Assembly: GCA_020849765.1 (NCBI GenBank) | Contig: JADLAY010000069.1 | Span: forward strand, 124,001 to 188,000 | Direction of reading: 5' to 3' | From: Anaerolineae bacterium | Lineage (GTDB): Bacteria; Chloroflexota; Anaerolineae; Aggregatilineales; Phototrophicaceae | Length of the DNA stretch: 64,000 nucleotides | Part shown: piece by piece, positions 1 through 8,302 of the stretch | How the letters are laid out: every line of letters starts with the position of its first letter | Numbering within the stretch: the stretch's first letter is position 1 | Position numbers and translations under genes: made by a program | The notes under the pieces: generated by a model | What the model saw: the letters and a program-made list of their open reading frames with translations, nothing else | The model's database searches: none | What the model was told of the DNA's origin: nothing

Positions 1-162
1 GTAGAAGCCCTGGTCACGTGCAGCATAGTAACCGGCAAACTGCGCCTGAGGCACCCACTTCAATACCAATGAGACCGCATCTGGCCCGTCCTGCGCAGCG
101 GCTGCTGGAACGAGGGCGAGGGCGAGCATAGCCAGAACAGCGAGCAACAATACTTTACGCAT
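1..162 (-). CDS. ABC transporter substrate-binding protein, N-terminal part (ThiY/NMT1-like), cut by window edge
   Basis: Only the first 54 codons are present. They read as a Sec signal peptide (MRKVLLLAVLAMLALALVP, then an Ala-rich cleavage region ending AAAAQ), followed by a mature start containing KWVPQAQFAGYYAA. That motif is typical of NMT1/THI5-like binding proteins that deliver pyrimidine precursors of thiamine. The start ATG has a GGAGGAC Shine-Dalgarno about 9 nt upstream. It is the last visible gene of the minus-strand operon that also encodes two permeases and an ATPase, 75 bp after the second permease. The ligand is inferred from the motif; a related NitT/TauT-class ligand such as a sulfonate is possible. 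Confidence 0.8.
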   Translation of the reverse strand, partial: MRKVLLLAVLAMLALALVPAAAAQDGPDAVSLVLKWVPQAQFAGYYAARDQGFY

Positions 163-237
163 GGTGTTTCGTCCTCCGTTTGTGAACACCGCTAACCAAG
201 CACCGTGCAATGGCGATCTAGACCGCCTACACCGCCA

Positions 238-1533
238 TTATTTCTCGCGGAACGAAATATGCCAATGCATCAGCGATCGTTCCACGGCAGAAACCGCGAG
301 ATAGAAGAGTATCCCGAACAACGAGGCCATGACAATCGCCGACCAGGCTTCGGGATATTTGAACAGACCGGCGTCGTCGCGAATGCGAAAACCGAGACCG
401 GCAGTCGAGCCGCCGAAGTATTCGCTCACGATCGCACCGATCATACTGAGAGTGGTTGCCACCTTGAGGGCGGAGAAGATGAACGGCAGTGCCGATGGCA
501 GGCGCAGCTTGCGGAAGACCGTCATCTGCGAGGCGGCGTAGGTCTTCATCAGTTCGAGCGATGATTGATCGGCGGAGTTCAGGCCGCGCACCGTGCTAAC
601 CATGGCCGGGAAGTACGTCAGCACCGCGACAATCGCGATCTTGGAGGCTGGATTGAGGTCGCCGAACCACAGATTCATAATCGGCGCGAGCGCAATGATC
701 GGCACGGCGTTGATCCCGACCGCCAGCGGCAGCAGCGCCTGGCTGAACGACGTGAACCTCGACGAGATGACGCCCGTGAAGATACCTGCGCTGCACCCAA
801 AGACGAAGCCCCAGAAGGCATTCTGGAAAGTGTTCCAGGCGGCGGAGACCAGCCGCGGGTAGACTTCGGCGAAGGTCTGCGCGATCACACTCGGACGCGG
901 CAGCAAGAACTCCTGAATGCCGAAGATGTTGATCAACAGTTCCCACAGACCGATGACGACGATGGCGACGACGATCGGCGCGCTGTTTTTGCGCAGCGCG
1001 CGCGTATACAGCGACAGGCGCTTCCACGGCTCCCACAGGATCACCACCGCAACCAGCGCGAGATACTCGAAAATCGCGGTCAGTTGTAAGTGCCGCTCCA
1101 GGATTTCCAGCGGCGCGTCGTCGCGCAGACGGTCGACGAACAACGTCTGGTCGATGCCAAGCAGCGCACCGATGAGATTGAAGTCGAAGATCACCGCCAC
1201 AAACACGTACAACCCGAACAGCAGCAGCACCACTGCCGCCGCCAACCGGATCGGATTCTGGCGCAGCATCCCCCAATTCCCGACCAGGATGACCGAGGTC
1301 AGCAGCAAGCCGACGACGATCACCGGCTGCAGGGTCGCGTTGCGGAAGGCCGATCCAAACTGAATCAGGTAGAGGGAGACGGGATTTTGCAGATGATAAG
1401 CCACCACCACCAGGAACAGTGCCGTCAGCGCCAATAGGTCAAGGCCGAGCGTGCGGCTGTCGTAATTATCGACGACGGTCTCCGCCGGGCTGGGCTTGAA
1501 CTGGCTGGCTCGTTCCTGAGCGATGGATGCCAT
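238..1533 (-). CDS. ABC transporter permease with extended N-terminal membrane region
   Basis: Inner-membrane permease of the NitT/TauT/ThiX class. The C-terminal 250 residues form the usual BPD_transp_1 domain, including an EAA-loop signature (AASQMTVFRKLRLPSALP) that docks onto the ATPase. About 170 extra N-terminal residues hold roughly four further hydrophobic segments, so the protein (431 aa) is much longer than the usual 250-300 aa. The start ATG overlaps the ATPase stop (TAATG), implying translational coupling. With the second permease it probably forms a heterodimeric channel. The function of the extra membrane segments is unknown. Confidence 0.9.
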   Translation of the reverse strand: MASIAQERASQFKPSPAETVVDNYDSRTLGLDLLALTALFLVVVAYHLQNPVSLYLIQFGSAFRNATLQPVIVVGLLLTSVILVGNWGMLRQNPIRLAAAVVLLLFGLYVFVAVIFDFNLIGALLGIDQTLFVDRLRDDAPLEILERHLQLTAIFEYLALVAVVILWEPWKRLSLYTRALRKNSAPIVVAIVVIGLWELLINIFGIQEFLLPRPSVIAQTFAEVYPRLVSAAWNTFQNAFWGFVFGCSAGIFTGVISSRFTSFSQALLPLAVGINAVPIIALAPIMNLWFGDLNPASKIAIVAVLTYFPAMVSTVRGLNSADQSSLELMKTYAASQMTVFRKLRLPSALPFIFSALKVATTLSMIGAIVSEYFGGSTAGLGFRIRDDAGLFKYPEAWSAIVMASLFGILFYLAVSAVERSLMHWHISFREK

Positions 1534-2324
1534 TACTCCATGACCTCGTCACGAATGCCTGTTCGCAGCGCGTGGCGGACCTGGCTGGTCAGGCGGAAGT
1601 AATCTTCATGATCACGCGTTTCCGGGCCGCGCGGACGTGGCAGATTGACGTCGATGATTTCCGCCAGCCGCCCCGGACGCGGCGACAGCACCACGACGTG
1701 ATCCGACAGGTAGACGGCTTCGGCGATGCTGTGGGTGACGAAGACGACCGTCATGTGCGGGATCGCCGTCCAGATGCGCAGAAGCTCGTTGTTCATGCGT
1801 TCGCGCGTCATTTCGTCGAGCGCGCCGAATGGCTCGTCCATCAGCAGAATGTTCGGTTCGAACGCGAGCGCACGCGCAATGCTGACACGCTGCTGCATGC
1901 CGCCGGAAAGCTGCCACGGATACTTGTCTTCAAACTCGCCCAGCTCGACCAGGCCGAGCATCTCGCGGGCGCGCTCGTCGCGCTTCTCCTTCGGCCACTT
2001 CATGATCTCCAACGGCAGTTGCACATTCTTGATCACCGTGCGCCAGTCATAGAGCGTCGAACTCTGGAAGACGAAGCCATACTCGCGATCTTTGCGTGCT
2101 TGCGCGGCGGTCTTCTTGTTGACCGTGATGCTGCCGCTCGTCGGCTGGATCAGGTCGGCCATGATGCGCAGCAGCGTGCTTTTGCCGCAGCCGGACGGGC
2201 CAATCAACGAGACGAATTCGCCTTCTTCGATGGTCAAATTGATGTTTTCAAGCGCGTGAATCAACGTACCGTCGGAGCCGCGGAACTTCTTCGTCAGGTT
2301 CTTGATCGAGATCACAGCGCTCAT
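1533..2324 (-). CDS. ABC transporter ATP-binding protein (NitT/TauT/ThiZ type)
   Basis: Cytoplasmic ATPase that powers the importer. It shows Walker A (GPSGCGKST), the Q-loop region (GFVFQSST), the ABC signature (LSGGMQQR), Walker B (ILLMDEPFGALD) and the switch His (FVTHS). Its length of 263 aa is normal. I place the start at the ATG overlapping the upstream permease stop (TGATG), with GAGGA about 10 nt upstream; a GTG one codon earlier is also possible. Its place between two permease genes supports one heterodimeric transporter. TauB/SsuB-like nucleotide-binding subunits look alike, so substrate cannot be read from this gene. Confidence 0.93.
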   Translation of the reverse strand: MSAVISIKNLTKKFRGSDGTLIHALENINLTIEEGEFVSLIGPSGCGKSTLLRIMADLIQPTSGSITVNKKTAAQARKDREYGFVFQSSTLYDWRTVIKNVQLPLEIMKWPKEKRDERAREMLGLVELGEFEDKYPWQLSGGMQQRVSIARALAFEPNILLMDEPFGALDEMTRERMNNELLRIWTAIPHMTVVFVTHSIAEAVYLSDHVVVLSPRPGRLAEIIDVNLPRPRGPETRDHEDYFRLTSQVRHALRTGIRDEVME

Positions 2325-3238
2325 CACTCACTATCCTCACGTTGCCAGCGCACGACCAGGCGCTCGATCAAAACGATCACCAGGAAGAACAGGATGCCGA
2401 CCAGACCCGCGGCGGCGATCGTCGCCCACAAGCGCGGCGGCGACTGGTTGTAGTAACGGGAAAAGTTCAGGATCGTCACGCCCAACCCGTTCTGGAAGCC
2501 GCTCGGCAGTTCGCCGATGATGGCGCCGACGACACTTGCGGTCGCGGAAATCTTGAGTGCCGTGAAGAGTTGCGGCAGTGCATTAGGCAGCCGCAGCTTG
2601 GTGAAGATCTCCCACTGGTTGGCGGCGTACGATTGCATGAGTTCCATCGCCGTCGTCGGCACCGAGGTCAGGCCGCGCAGCGTGTAGATGGTCACCGGGA
2701 AGAACGTGAGATAGGCGGCGATCACAGGGATCGAGAGCGCCGAGTTGCCCGCCCGGCTGAACCAGATCACGATCATCGGCGCGAGCGCAATCAGAGGGAC
2801 GGTCTGCGAGGCGACGACGAATGGCAGACAGCCGCCCTGCATCAGACGGGAATGCGCGAACAGCACCGCCAGCAAAAAGCCGAAGAACCCGCCAATGAGA
2901 AAACCGCCCACGGCAGATTGCAGCGTGAACCACGCATTCTCAACCAGCGTCAAGTAGAGCGGCGGGCCGTTGCGCTGCGCCGGTTCGGCGAACGCTTTCA
3001 CGATGTCGCTCAGATGCGGAAGCTGCATGTTGTTGAAAATGGTGAGATCGACGGTCGCGTCCCCGATGTGGAGGGCGTAATCATTGCTGGCGGCAAAGGC
3101 CTTCAAGCCTTCCCAGAGCAAGATCAGCAGGACAATCAATAGCGCGACGTACAATATCCGTCGCAGCAACCCGAAATCGACAGGCGGGTTTTCCGCGCGT
3201 GCAAATGCAGATGAGGATTTCCGCGCATTACCGACCAT
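2324..3238 (-). CDS. ABC transporter permease
   Basis: First gene of the importer operon. About six membrane segments are visible, with an EAA-loop motif (YAANQWEIFTKLRLPNALP) near residue 200, which marks it as a BPD_transp_1 permease. Its length of about 304 aa is normal for ThiX/SsuC-like permeases. An ATG at 3238 is preferred over a TTG 12 nt upstream; neither has a strong Shine-Dalgarno. It shares only the core domain with the second, longer permease of the operon. The 283 bp upstream hold the divergent promoter region; no TPP riboswitch core could be recognised there. Confidence 0.9.
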   Translation of the reverse strand: MVGNARKSSSAFARAENPPVDFGLLRRILYVALLIVLLILLWEGLKAFAASNDYALHIGDATVDLTIFNNMQLPHLSDIVKAFAEPAQRNGPPLYLTLVENAWFTLQSAVGGFLIGGFFGFLLAVLFAHSRLMQGGCLPFVVASQTVPLIALAPMIVIWFSRAGNSALSIPVIAAYLTFFPVTIYTLRGLTSVPTTAMELMQSYAANQWEIFTKLRLPNALPQLFTALKISATASVVGAIIGELPSGFQNGLGVTILNFSRYYNQSPPRLWATIAAAGLVGILFFLVIVLIERLVVRWQREDSE

Positions 3239-3464
3239 GAATGACTGCAACCGAGCTTCGTAAGCTACTCAAGCGCGCTAAGGGCGCAAACGTGGGGCGA
3301 AGTGTAACGTGATGCCCTTCACCATGCCAATGGCAAAAAGCCACAATACTCATGCATCTGCGCTGTAAGAGAGTGACAAGTTCGTATCGAAGTCGAAACT
3401 GTGGCACTGATTTCGTTTACAAACTGTAACCTTGTGGGCCATCGAAAAATCATAACGTTATGAA

Positions 3465-3491
3465 TTGAACGCCCGATGCTTAACTTATAAT
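3465..3491 (+). promoter_or_regulatory. Candidate sigma-70 promoter for the gene at 3522
   Basis: A TTGAAC box and a TATAAT box are separated by 15 bp, shorter than the ideal 17. The TATAAT lies about 30 bp before the start codon, in an AT-rich divergent intergenic region of about 280 bp. Confidence 0.4.
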
Positions 3492-3521
3492 TGATGATAG
3501 ATCAATCTTCGGAGTGAATTT

Positions 3522-4067
3522 ATGATTTCGCCACAGCCTGTTCAGACGCAGTCTGCATCCAGTAATTCGAATCACGGTCGACGCTTCGAGCGCCTGGCTG
3601 GTTTCAATTATGAGGTCATCGTCTCCAAGTACGAACATGCTGCTCTGGCGATGAAGTTCCACAACTGGATTCGCTCGCACATCAAATCCACCGGCCCGAT
3701 CCAGATCACGCCGATCACACGCGGCGTTGTTCAAACGGCCGTCGCACCCGACCTGGGACTCTACATCATCGGTTCGACTGAGAGCTTTGCCACTATGACG
3801 GCGCGCATCCTGCGCGATCTGCGCAATGGGGCGCAGTTGATCTGGGTGGTGTCGCCGGAAGAGAAAGCGGTGATCGTCTACAGCCGCAAAGGCATGCGCA
3901 TGCTGGGCCAGAAAGATATGCTGGAAGGCGGCGATGTGCTGCCCGGTTTTTCGGTGCCTGTCAGCGAGATCATCGGCGGTGACGTGAACACCGAGACTGC
4001 CCCTGAGCCGAACATCACTGCCGATGGTGAAGCCAGCGCCGAAACGAACGCCGAACCTCAGCCCTGA
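3522..4067 (+). CDS. Uma2-like (DUF820-type) protein, degenerate N-terminus
   Basis: A 181-aa cytoplasmic protein. Residues about 105-155 match the C-terminal half of Uma2/DUF820 nuclease-fold proteins: a LIWVVSPEEKAVIVYS strand pair, then LEGGDVLPGFSVPVSEII. In active members the N-terminal half carries the PD-(D/E)XK acidic residues, but here it is divergent (KYEHAALAMKFHNWI) and I do not see a convincing catalytic set. The C-terminal 25 residues are a low-complexity Glu/Ala/Thr tail. The start has GGAGTG upstream. Its stop overlaps the convergent DUF402 gene by 10 bp. Activity is unknown; it may be a non-catalytic member. Confidence 0.65.
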   Translation: MISPQPVQTQSASSNSNHGRRFERLAGFNYEVIVSKYEHAALAMKFHNWIRSHIKSTGPIQITPITRGVVQTAVAPDLGLYIIGSTESFATMTARILRDLRNGAQLIWVVSPEEKAVIVYSRKGMRMLGQKDMLEGGDVLPGFSVPVSEIIGGDVNTETAPEPNITADGEASAETNAEPQP

Positions 4068-4531
4068 ATCTCCGCAAACGTGCCGGTTCGCGCCTGAACC
4101 GCTATCCGGAGCGCCTCGATCGCGCCGGATGCCGCGCGCCGCTCGTTCACTTCCAGTTCGAGCTCGGCGAACTCATCTTCATCGAGCACTGTGAATGAAC
4201 CCTCCGGCGTGACGAACACGTCGAGCGCCAGGTCATCCGCGTGAATCAAATCCTCGCCGATGACAGCCGGACGGGTGACGTTGCAGTACCATCCTTTGAG
4301 GCGGCCATCTTCCACATCCTGCAGCTTGAAAATGTTGTACCAGCGGTCGCTGAAGAACCATTCCGTCATCGTGTCGCCCTTGCGGAAGACGACATAGCCC
4401 GCATCCACGTCGTTGAGGGCGAAGTGCGCCACCAGACAGACGTGCTGCGCGCTGCGCTCGATCACCTCGCCCTGGTAGCGGATGAGGGTCTTGCCCTGAT
4501 AATCGCGTTTTTCGACGGTGATCGATGACAT
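4058..4531 (-). CDS. DUF402 domain-containing protein
   Basis: A protein of about 157 aa with the DUF402 pattern: a beta-rich fold with WFFSDRWYNIFKLQD and WYCNVTRPA, then an acidic C-terminal section (ALDVFVTPEG, DEDEFAELELEVNER). DUF402 proteins are small cytoplasmic proteins related to the FAU-1/Ntdp group, some with nucleotide phosphatase activity. Start chosen at the ATG with GAGGAA 6 nt upstream (MSSITVEK), not the longer frame starting at 4621. It lies 103 bp downstream of the ClpP-like gene on the same strand, so the two may be cotranscribed. The substrate is not deducible. Confidence 0.8.
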   Translation of the reverse strand: MSSITVEKRDYQGKTLIRYQGEVIERSAQHVCLVAHFALNDVDAGYVVFRKGDTMTEWFFSDRWYNIFKLQDVEDGRLKGWYCNVTRPAVIGEDLIHADDLALDVFVTPEGSFTVLDEDEFAELELEVNERRAASGAIEALRIAVQARTGTFAEIQG

Positions 4532-4634
4532 TGGCTTCCTCGACAACCATTGGGGTGCACTGGTTGAATTGAAGCACACGAGCGGGGAGAAGGCAAAGAC
4601 CAGGGGTGAGTCCAACCTCACCCCTGGCTGCGGC

Positions 4635-5258
4635 TTAGCTCAGGATCTCGTCGGCGAAGCCGTGCTTGATGCAGGTCGCGGCATCCATCCACGAATCGCG
4701 CGTCAGCATGTCCCTGACTTCATCGCCGCCGAGCTTCGTCTTGCTCGTGTAGAAGGCGACCAGGCGCTCCATCATCATCGCCTGGAGCGACATCTCATCC
4801 TTGAACTGCTCGTGCGTGCCCCACATGAAGCTCGAAAGCTGGTGGACGAGCATGAAGCTGCTCGGCAGGATGTAGCGGCGCGTGCACGACAGGGCGAGCA
4901 GGGTGGCCGCGCTGGCGCAGATGCCCTCAACCACCGAGTAGAGCGGCGATTTGATTGTCGCCAACTGGTCGGCCAGGCTGAACCCGGCGAACAGGTCGCC
5001 GCCGATCGAGTAGATGTGCAGCCAGATCGGCGTCATCGGCGCGCCGTCCATGCCGCGAGAAAGCTGTTCCGCACGCAGATCGCGATCTTTCTCGCGCAGG
5101 GCGCGCATGAGCGCCAGGCCGCGATCGCTATCCACGTCGGCATAGTAGTAGATGTGATTGTCGATGGTCTCGACGGTCATTGGCGAGCTGTGTTCGGTCG
5201 TTGCGCCAAGTCCGGCGCGATACATCAACGACGCCCAGTGCGGGCGCATCGTGTGCAT
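4635..5258 (-). CDS. ClpP-like serine protease
   Basis: ATP-dependent Clp protease proteolytic subunit family, about 207 aa. The catalytic triad can be placed at Ser116 (GICASAATLLALS), His139 (SSFMLVHQ) and Asp188 (TRDSWMDAATCIKHG). The usual MGAA after the serine is replaced by AATLLA and the conserved HQP is HQL, so this is a divergent ClpP rather than the canonical housekeeping copy. The N-terminal 30 residues lack the usual axial-loop sequence. ATG at 5258 is favoured by GAGGA upstream. No Clp ATPase gene lies nearby. It might act as a partner of a canonical ClpP or as a stand-alone peptidase. Confidence 0.85.
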   Translation of the reverse strand: MHTMRPHWASLMYRAGLGATTEHSSPMTVETIDNHIYYYADVDSDRGLALMRALREKDRDLRAEQLSRGMDGAPMTPIWLHIYSIGGDLFAGFSLADQLATIKSPLYSVVEGICASAATLLALSCTRRYILPSSFMLVHQLSSFMWGTHEQFKDEMSLQAMMMERLVAFYTSKTKLGGDEVRDMLTRDSWMDAATCIKHGFADEILS

Positions 5259-5617
5259 GGTGCGTCCTCTTTCGAACGTTAAGTTTTCCCTCCGTGACTT
5301 ATGATCTGCGAAATGCGGTGACCGCACCCGTCGTTTGTGCGCAAGACGAATGCCGAGGATCGTCAAGCTCGACATTGTCTATGATGTGAACAGCTAAGTC
5401 CCCGTACCCACCCTCACCGGCACCGATCCGTCCAATGCATGGTTGTGAAATGTGCGCTTTGCCCCGTAATTGGTGCGCTCTGCTGGGCTGATTTGTGCAT
5501 TGTTGGCACTGCCCCGCGCGCCATCCTTGGTTCAAAGGAGTGGAGGTCTACCGTTTCCGGCTCGCCTCAGGGTTGCATTCGCCACGGATTCAATGTGCGG
5601 CTACCGACTCTTTGCTG
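5259..5617. other. Intergenic stretch without a recognisable gene
   Basis: About 360 bp between two minus-strand genes. Several short open frames cross it on both strands, but none has a Shine-Dalgarno, biased codon use or family resemblance. A segment around 5540-5560 contains GGTTCAA and was checked as a tRNA T-arm; no acceptor or anticodon arms could be built. It probably holds only the promoter of the ClpP-like gene. Confidence 0.5.
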
Positions 5618-6094
5618 TCAATGACTTCCGTCGACGACGTCGACTTGCCAGTTCGTCTGTTGGATGATCACGTCAAGTTCACGCAGGTCGCGCGAAACCC
5701 GATCGGCTTGCTGCTGCAAGTCGGCGACGCTGACCGTCGGCACGAACTTGATTTCCGAACGCCCGTAACGCCAATCACTGGTCAGCGATGATGCCTGTTC
5801 GACGACGCCATTCAGCATAGCTCGTTCGGTGACGAATGCGTCCCGCTGGGCCAGGGCATCGGTCAACGTGCCGCCATCCGCCATCGTGGTGACTGCGTTG
5901 GTGTGATTGATGCGTTGCACCAGCACTGTGAATTCGCCGAGCACGCGCCGGTATTCCGCCAACAGCGCATCCGGTGCTTCAGCAGGCGCATCGCCTTCCT
6001 GCACGCGCGCGTTGCGGACCAGGCGTTCGCGCAACTGGAGCAACCGCTTCTGTGTGTCTGCTCGCAAGATCAGCGCTTCGGCTAGCTTCATCAT
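5618..6094 (-). CDS. DIP1984 family protein
   Basis: A 158-aa, mostly helical protein matching the DIP1984 family: MMKLAEALILRADTQKRL at the N-terminus, INHTNAVTTMADGGTLTDAL in the middle and SRDLRELDVIIQQTNWQVD at the end. The family is widespread, often near phage or defence genes, and its function is not established. The start is the first of two consecutive ATGs, with GAGGT just upstream. It stands alone, with 84 bp to the M1 peptidase gene on the same strand. No catalytic motif is evident. Confidence 0.85.
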   Translation of the reverse strand: MMKLAEALILRADTQKRLLQLRERLVRNARVQEGDAPAEAPDALLAEYRRVLGEFTVLVQRINHTNAVTTMADGGTLTDALAQRDAFVTERAMLNGVVEQASSLTSDWRYGRSEIKFVPTVSVADLQQQADRVSRDLRELDVIIQQTNWQVDVVDGSH

Positions 6095-6178
6095 GGCACC
6101 TCGCAATTCCAATAAACCTCGAGCAGAAACATTCTACAAGAGGTTTTGATGGTTCACAAGGGGTCAATTTGGCGAGGG

Positions 6179-7567
6179 CTAATTCAGCCATACGCCGATC
6201 GATTGGAGCGTCGGCACCTCTTCGCCGAACAGCCAGGCGTCGAATAGATCATCCAGCGTCATGCCGCTCACCTCCTCGGCGACGGCGATGAAGTCGGCAG
6301 TTGCCGCGTTGCCGTAGCGAAACCGATCCGCGTACGTGCGCAGGATCTCGAAGAAGGTCTCGTCGCCGACCTCGTGGCGCAGCGCATGCAGCGTCAGCGC
6401 GCCGCGGTCATAGACGGCTCCGCTGAACAGATTGTTGACCGATGGGCTGCCCGGCAGCACCGCACTGCGGCGGGATGTCCGGTATAACTGGCGCAGGTAG
6501 TTATCGCGCACCCGATCGCCGCGCGTATGCTCCAGCCACAGGACTTCGGCATAGCGGGCGAAGCCTTCGTTCAGCCAGATATCGCCCCAGCTATTGACGC
6601 TGACGCTGTCGCCGAACCACTGGTGCGCCAGCTCGTGAGCGATGACCAGGTCGCCCCCGCTGCTCAGGATGCCCAGCCCGAACGTCGACCGGGATTGCGT
6701 TTCCAGCGCGTAATGCATCCGCGAGTCCGTGATGACCAGCGCGCCATAGGTATCGAAGGGATAGGGGCCGAACAATTCGCTGAAGTAAGCGATCATGTTG
6801 GGCTGCGATTGGAACCGGGGGCGCAGTTCGCGCGCGCGTGACGATGGCAGGTAGTTGACGATCGGCAGGCCGTCCGGCCCGGTCTGCTGGTAGATGCTGT
6901 AGTGCCCAATGCTGAGCGTAACCAGATAGCTCGCCATCGGCTGGGCCATGTCCCAGGTATAGGTCACGGCCTTGCCCTGTTCGACGGTCGATGTCAGCAC
7001 GCCGTTGCTCACCGCCGTCCACGGTTCCGGCACGGTCAGCGCGAAGGTGTAGGTCGCCTTGTCGCGCGGATGATCGTTGACCGGCATGAAGCTCGAAGCG
7101 CTGAACGGCTCGCCTGCCACGTAGATGCCCTCCCGATACGTCTGCCAGCCACCCTCGCCGAGTGCCGGGTTGATCACCGGCTCAGGCGTGCCCGCATAAC
7201 GGATGACGACCGTCGCAGTCTCATTCGCCTGGAGCGGCTGTGCAGGTGTGATCTCCAGCTCGCCGTCCAGATGATGAAACGCCGCGGGCTGCGCATCGAC
7301 GCTGATCGACGCAATCGGCAGCATTTCGAAGTCGAGGAAGAAATGACTCAGGTTGCTTGTCGGGATCAGATCGATCGTCATGACGGCCCGGATGCTGCCG
7401 GTCGAAATCGACGCCACCGTCAGATCGAGATCATAGTGCTGCACGTCGTAACCGGGATTCCCGGCGAGCGGCACTAGCGCATCGCCTATCCCCTCGCCGA
7501 AAGGCTGAGCGGCAGCTGGCAGCCCAGCAAGCATGACCAGTGCCAGCACCACCCACACTCTACGCAT
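6179..7567 (-). CDS. M1 family metallopeptidase (secreted aminopeptidase)
   Basis: A 462-aa exported zinc aminopeptidase. A signal peptide occupies residues 1-20 (VLALVMLAGLPAAA). The zinc site is HELAH at 311-315 with the third ligand Glu334 in WLNEGFARY. The GAMEN-type substrate loop is only partly kept (MHYALET near 285). The protein has the N-terminal beta-sandwich and a thermolysin-like domain but lacks the large C-terminal ERAP-type domain, so it is a short M1 member. The ATG has GGAGAG 9 nt upstream. It is transcribed divergently from lspA across 80 bp. Confidence 0.92.
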   Translation of the reverse strand: MRRVWVVLALVMLAGLPAAAQPFGEGIGDALVPLAGNPGYDVQHYDLDLTVASISTGSIRAVMTIDLIPTSNLSHFFLDFEMLPIASISVDAQPAAFHHLDGELEITPAQPLQANETATVVIRYAGTPEPVINPALGEGGWQTYREGIYVAGEPFSASSFMPVNDHPRDKATYTFALTVPEPWTAVSNGVLTSTVEQGKAVTYTWDMAQPMASYLVTLSIGHYSIYQQTGPDGLPIVNYLPSSRARELRPRFQSQPNMIAYFSELFGPYPFDTYGALVITDSRMHYALETQSRSTFGLGILSSGGDLVIAHELAHQWFGDSVSVNSWGDIWLNEGFARYAEVLWLEHTRGDRVRDNYLRQLYRTSRRSAVLPGSPSVNNLFSGAVYDRGALTLHALRHEVGDETFFEILRTYADRFRYGNAATADFIAVAEEVSGMTLDDLFDAWLFGEEVPTLQSIGVWLN

Positions 7568-7602
7568 CGAACCACTCTCCAAGGTATGTCCGGATCTGCA
7601 TA

Positions 7603-7611
7603 TGATACAAT
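7603..7611 (+). promoter_or_regulatory. Extended -10 element upstream of lspA
   Basis: TGaTACAAT lies 36 bp before the lspA start in the 80-bp divergent region. A clear -35 box is not visible, consistent with an extended -10 promoter. Confidence 0.4.
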
Positions 7612-7647
7612 CTCCCCAATGAAACCGTTCACAGAAGAGCACGTCTC

Positions 7648-8196
7648 ATGACCGTGATGACTCGCCGCTGGTTGAAACTATCAGGCCTCGTCGCCCTGGT
7701 CTTTGCCGCCGATCAAATCACCAAGCATCTTGTGCTCAATTCGTTGGCGCTCTATGAAACCAGCCGCCCCATTCCAGCGCTCGCGCCGTTCTTCCAGCTC
7801 ACGCGCAGTGAGAATCGGGGTTCCGCGTTCGGCTTTCTGCCGCAGGCGGGTGACATTTTCCTCATCCTGGCCGTGGTGATCGTCATCTCCATGTTCTTCC
7901 TCTTCCCCCGCCTGCCGGAGAAGGCCGTTCTCTCGCGAATTGCGTTCGGCCTGATCTGCGGTGGCGCCATGGGCAATGCCGCCGACCGCATCTTGCACGG
8001 CGTGGTCATCGATTTTATCCACTACACGATTCCCGGTCTCATCTCCAACGTCTCGAACATCGCCGATCATGCGATTGTGGTCGGAGTTGTGCTGCTGCTG
8101 ATCGAAAGCTGGCGCGGCGATGGGGATGTGCTGGCGAAGACCAACGCGCCGATCGAACCGGTGGACGAGGCGCAGATCCGCCCCGATCACCAGTAA
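7648..8196 (+). CDS. lspA: Lipoprotein signal peptidase (signal peptidase II)
   Basis: Inner-membrane aspartyl protease that removes the signal peptide from diacylglyceryl-prolipoproteins. Four membrane segments are visible. The conserved blocks are present: SENRGSAFGFL near 54-64, GGAMGNAADR at 105-114 with catalytic Asp113, and NVSNIADHA at 134-142 with catalytic Asp140. Length is 182 aa, slightly longer than usual because of a hydrophilic tail of about 25 residues. ATG at 7648 is used here, but a second ATG nine bases later is equally plausible. The next gene encodes a lipoprotein, a likely substrate. Confidence 0.96.
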   Translation: MTVMTRRWLKLSGLVALVFAADQITKHLVLNSLALYETSRPIPALAPFFQLTRSENRGSAFGFLPQAGDIFLILAVVIVISMFFLFPRLPEKAVLSRIAFGLICGGAMGNAADRILHGVVIDFIHYTIPGLISNVSNIADHAIVVGVVLLLIESWRGDGDVLAKTNAPIEPVDEAQIRPDHQ

Positions 8197-8263
8197 GCAA
8201 TTAGTACGGCATACCTCCATCACCCCCTCCCTTTGGGGGAGCTTCGCATGCGCAGTCTGCCTA

Positions 8264-8269
8264 TATAAT
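8264..8269 (+). promoter_or_regulatory. -10 box of the lipoprotein gene
   Basis: A perfect TATAAT lies 34 bp before the lipoprotein start; the -35 region is weak. A short hairpin (CTCCC, loop TTTG, GGGAG) just upstream may end lspA transcription. Confidence 0.4.
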
Positions 8270-8302
8270 GATCGTAGGATTCTCATTCTAGGAGAAAACA
8301 CA

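Noticed and set aside
3251..3521. TPP riboswitch before the importer operon
   Set aside because: The conserved CTGAGA and the downstream aptamer core were not found on the minus strand.
5530..5600. tRNA-like T-arm (GGTTCAA)
   Set aside because: No acceptor, D or anticodon stems could be paired around it.
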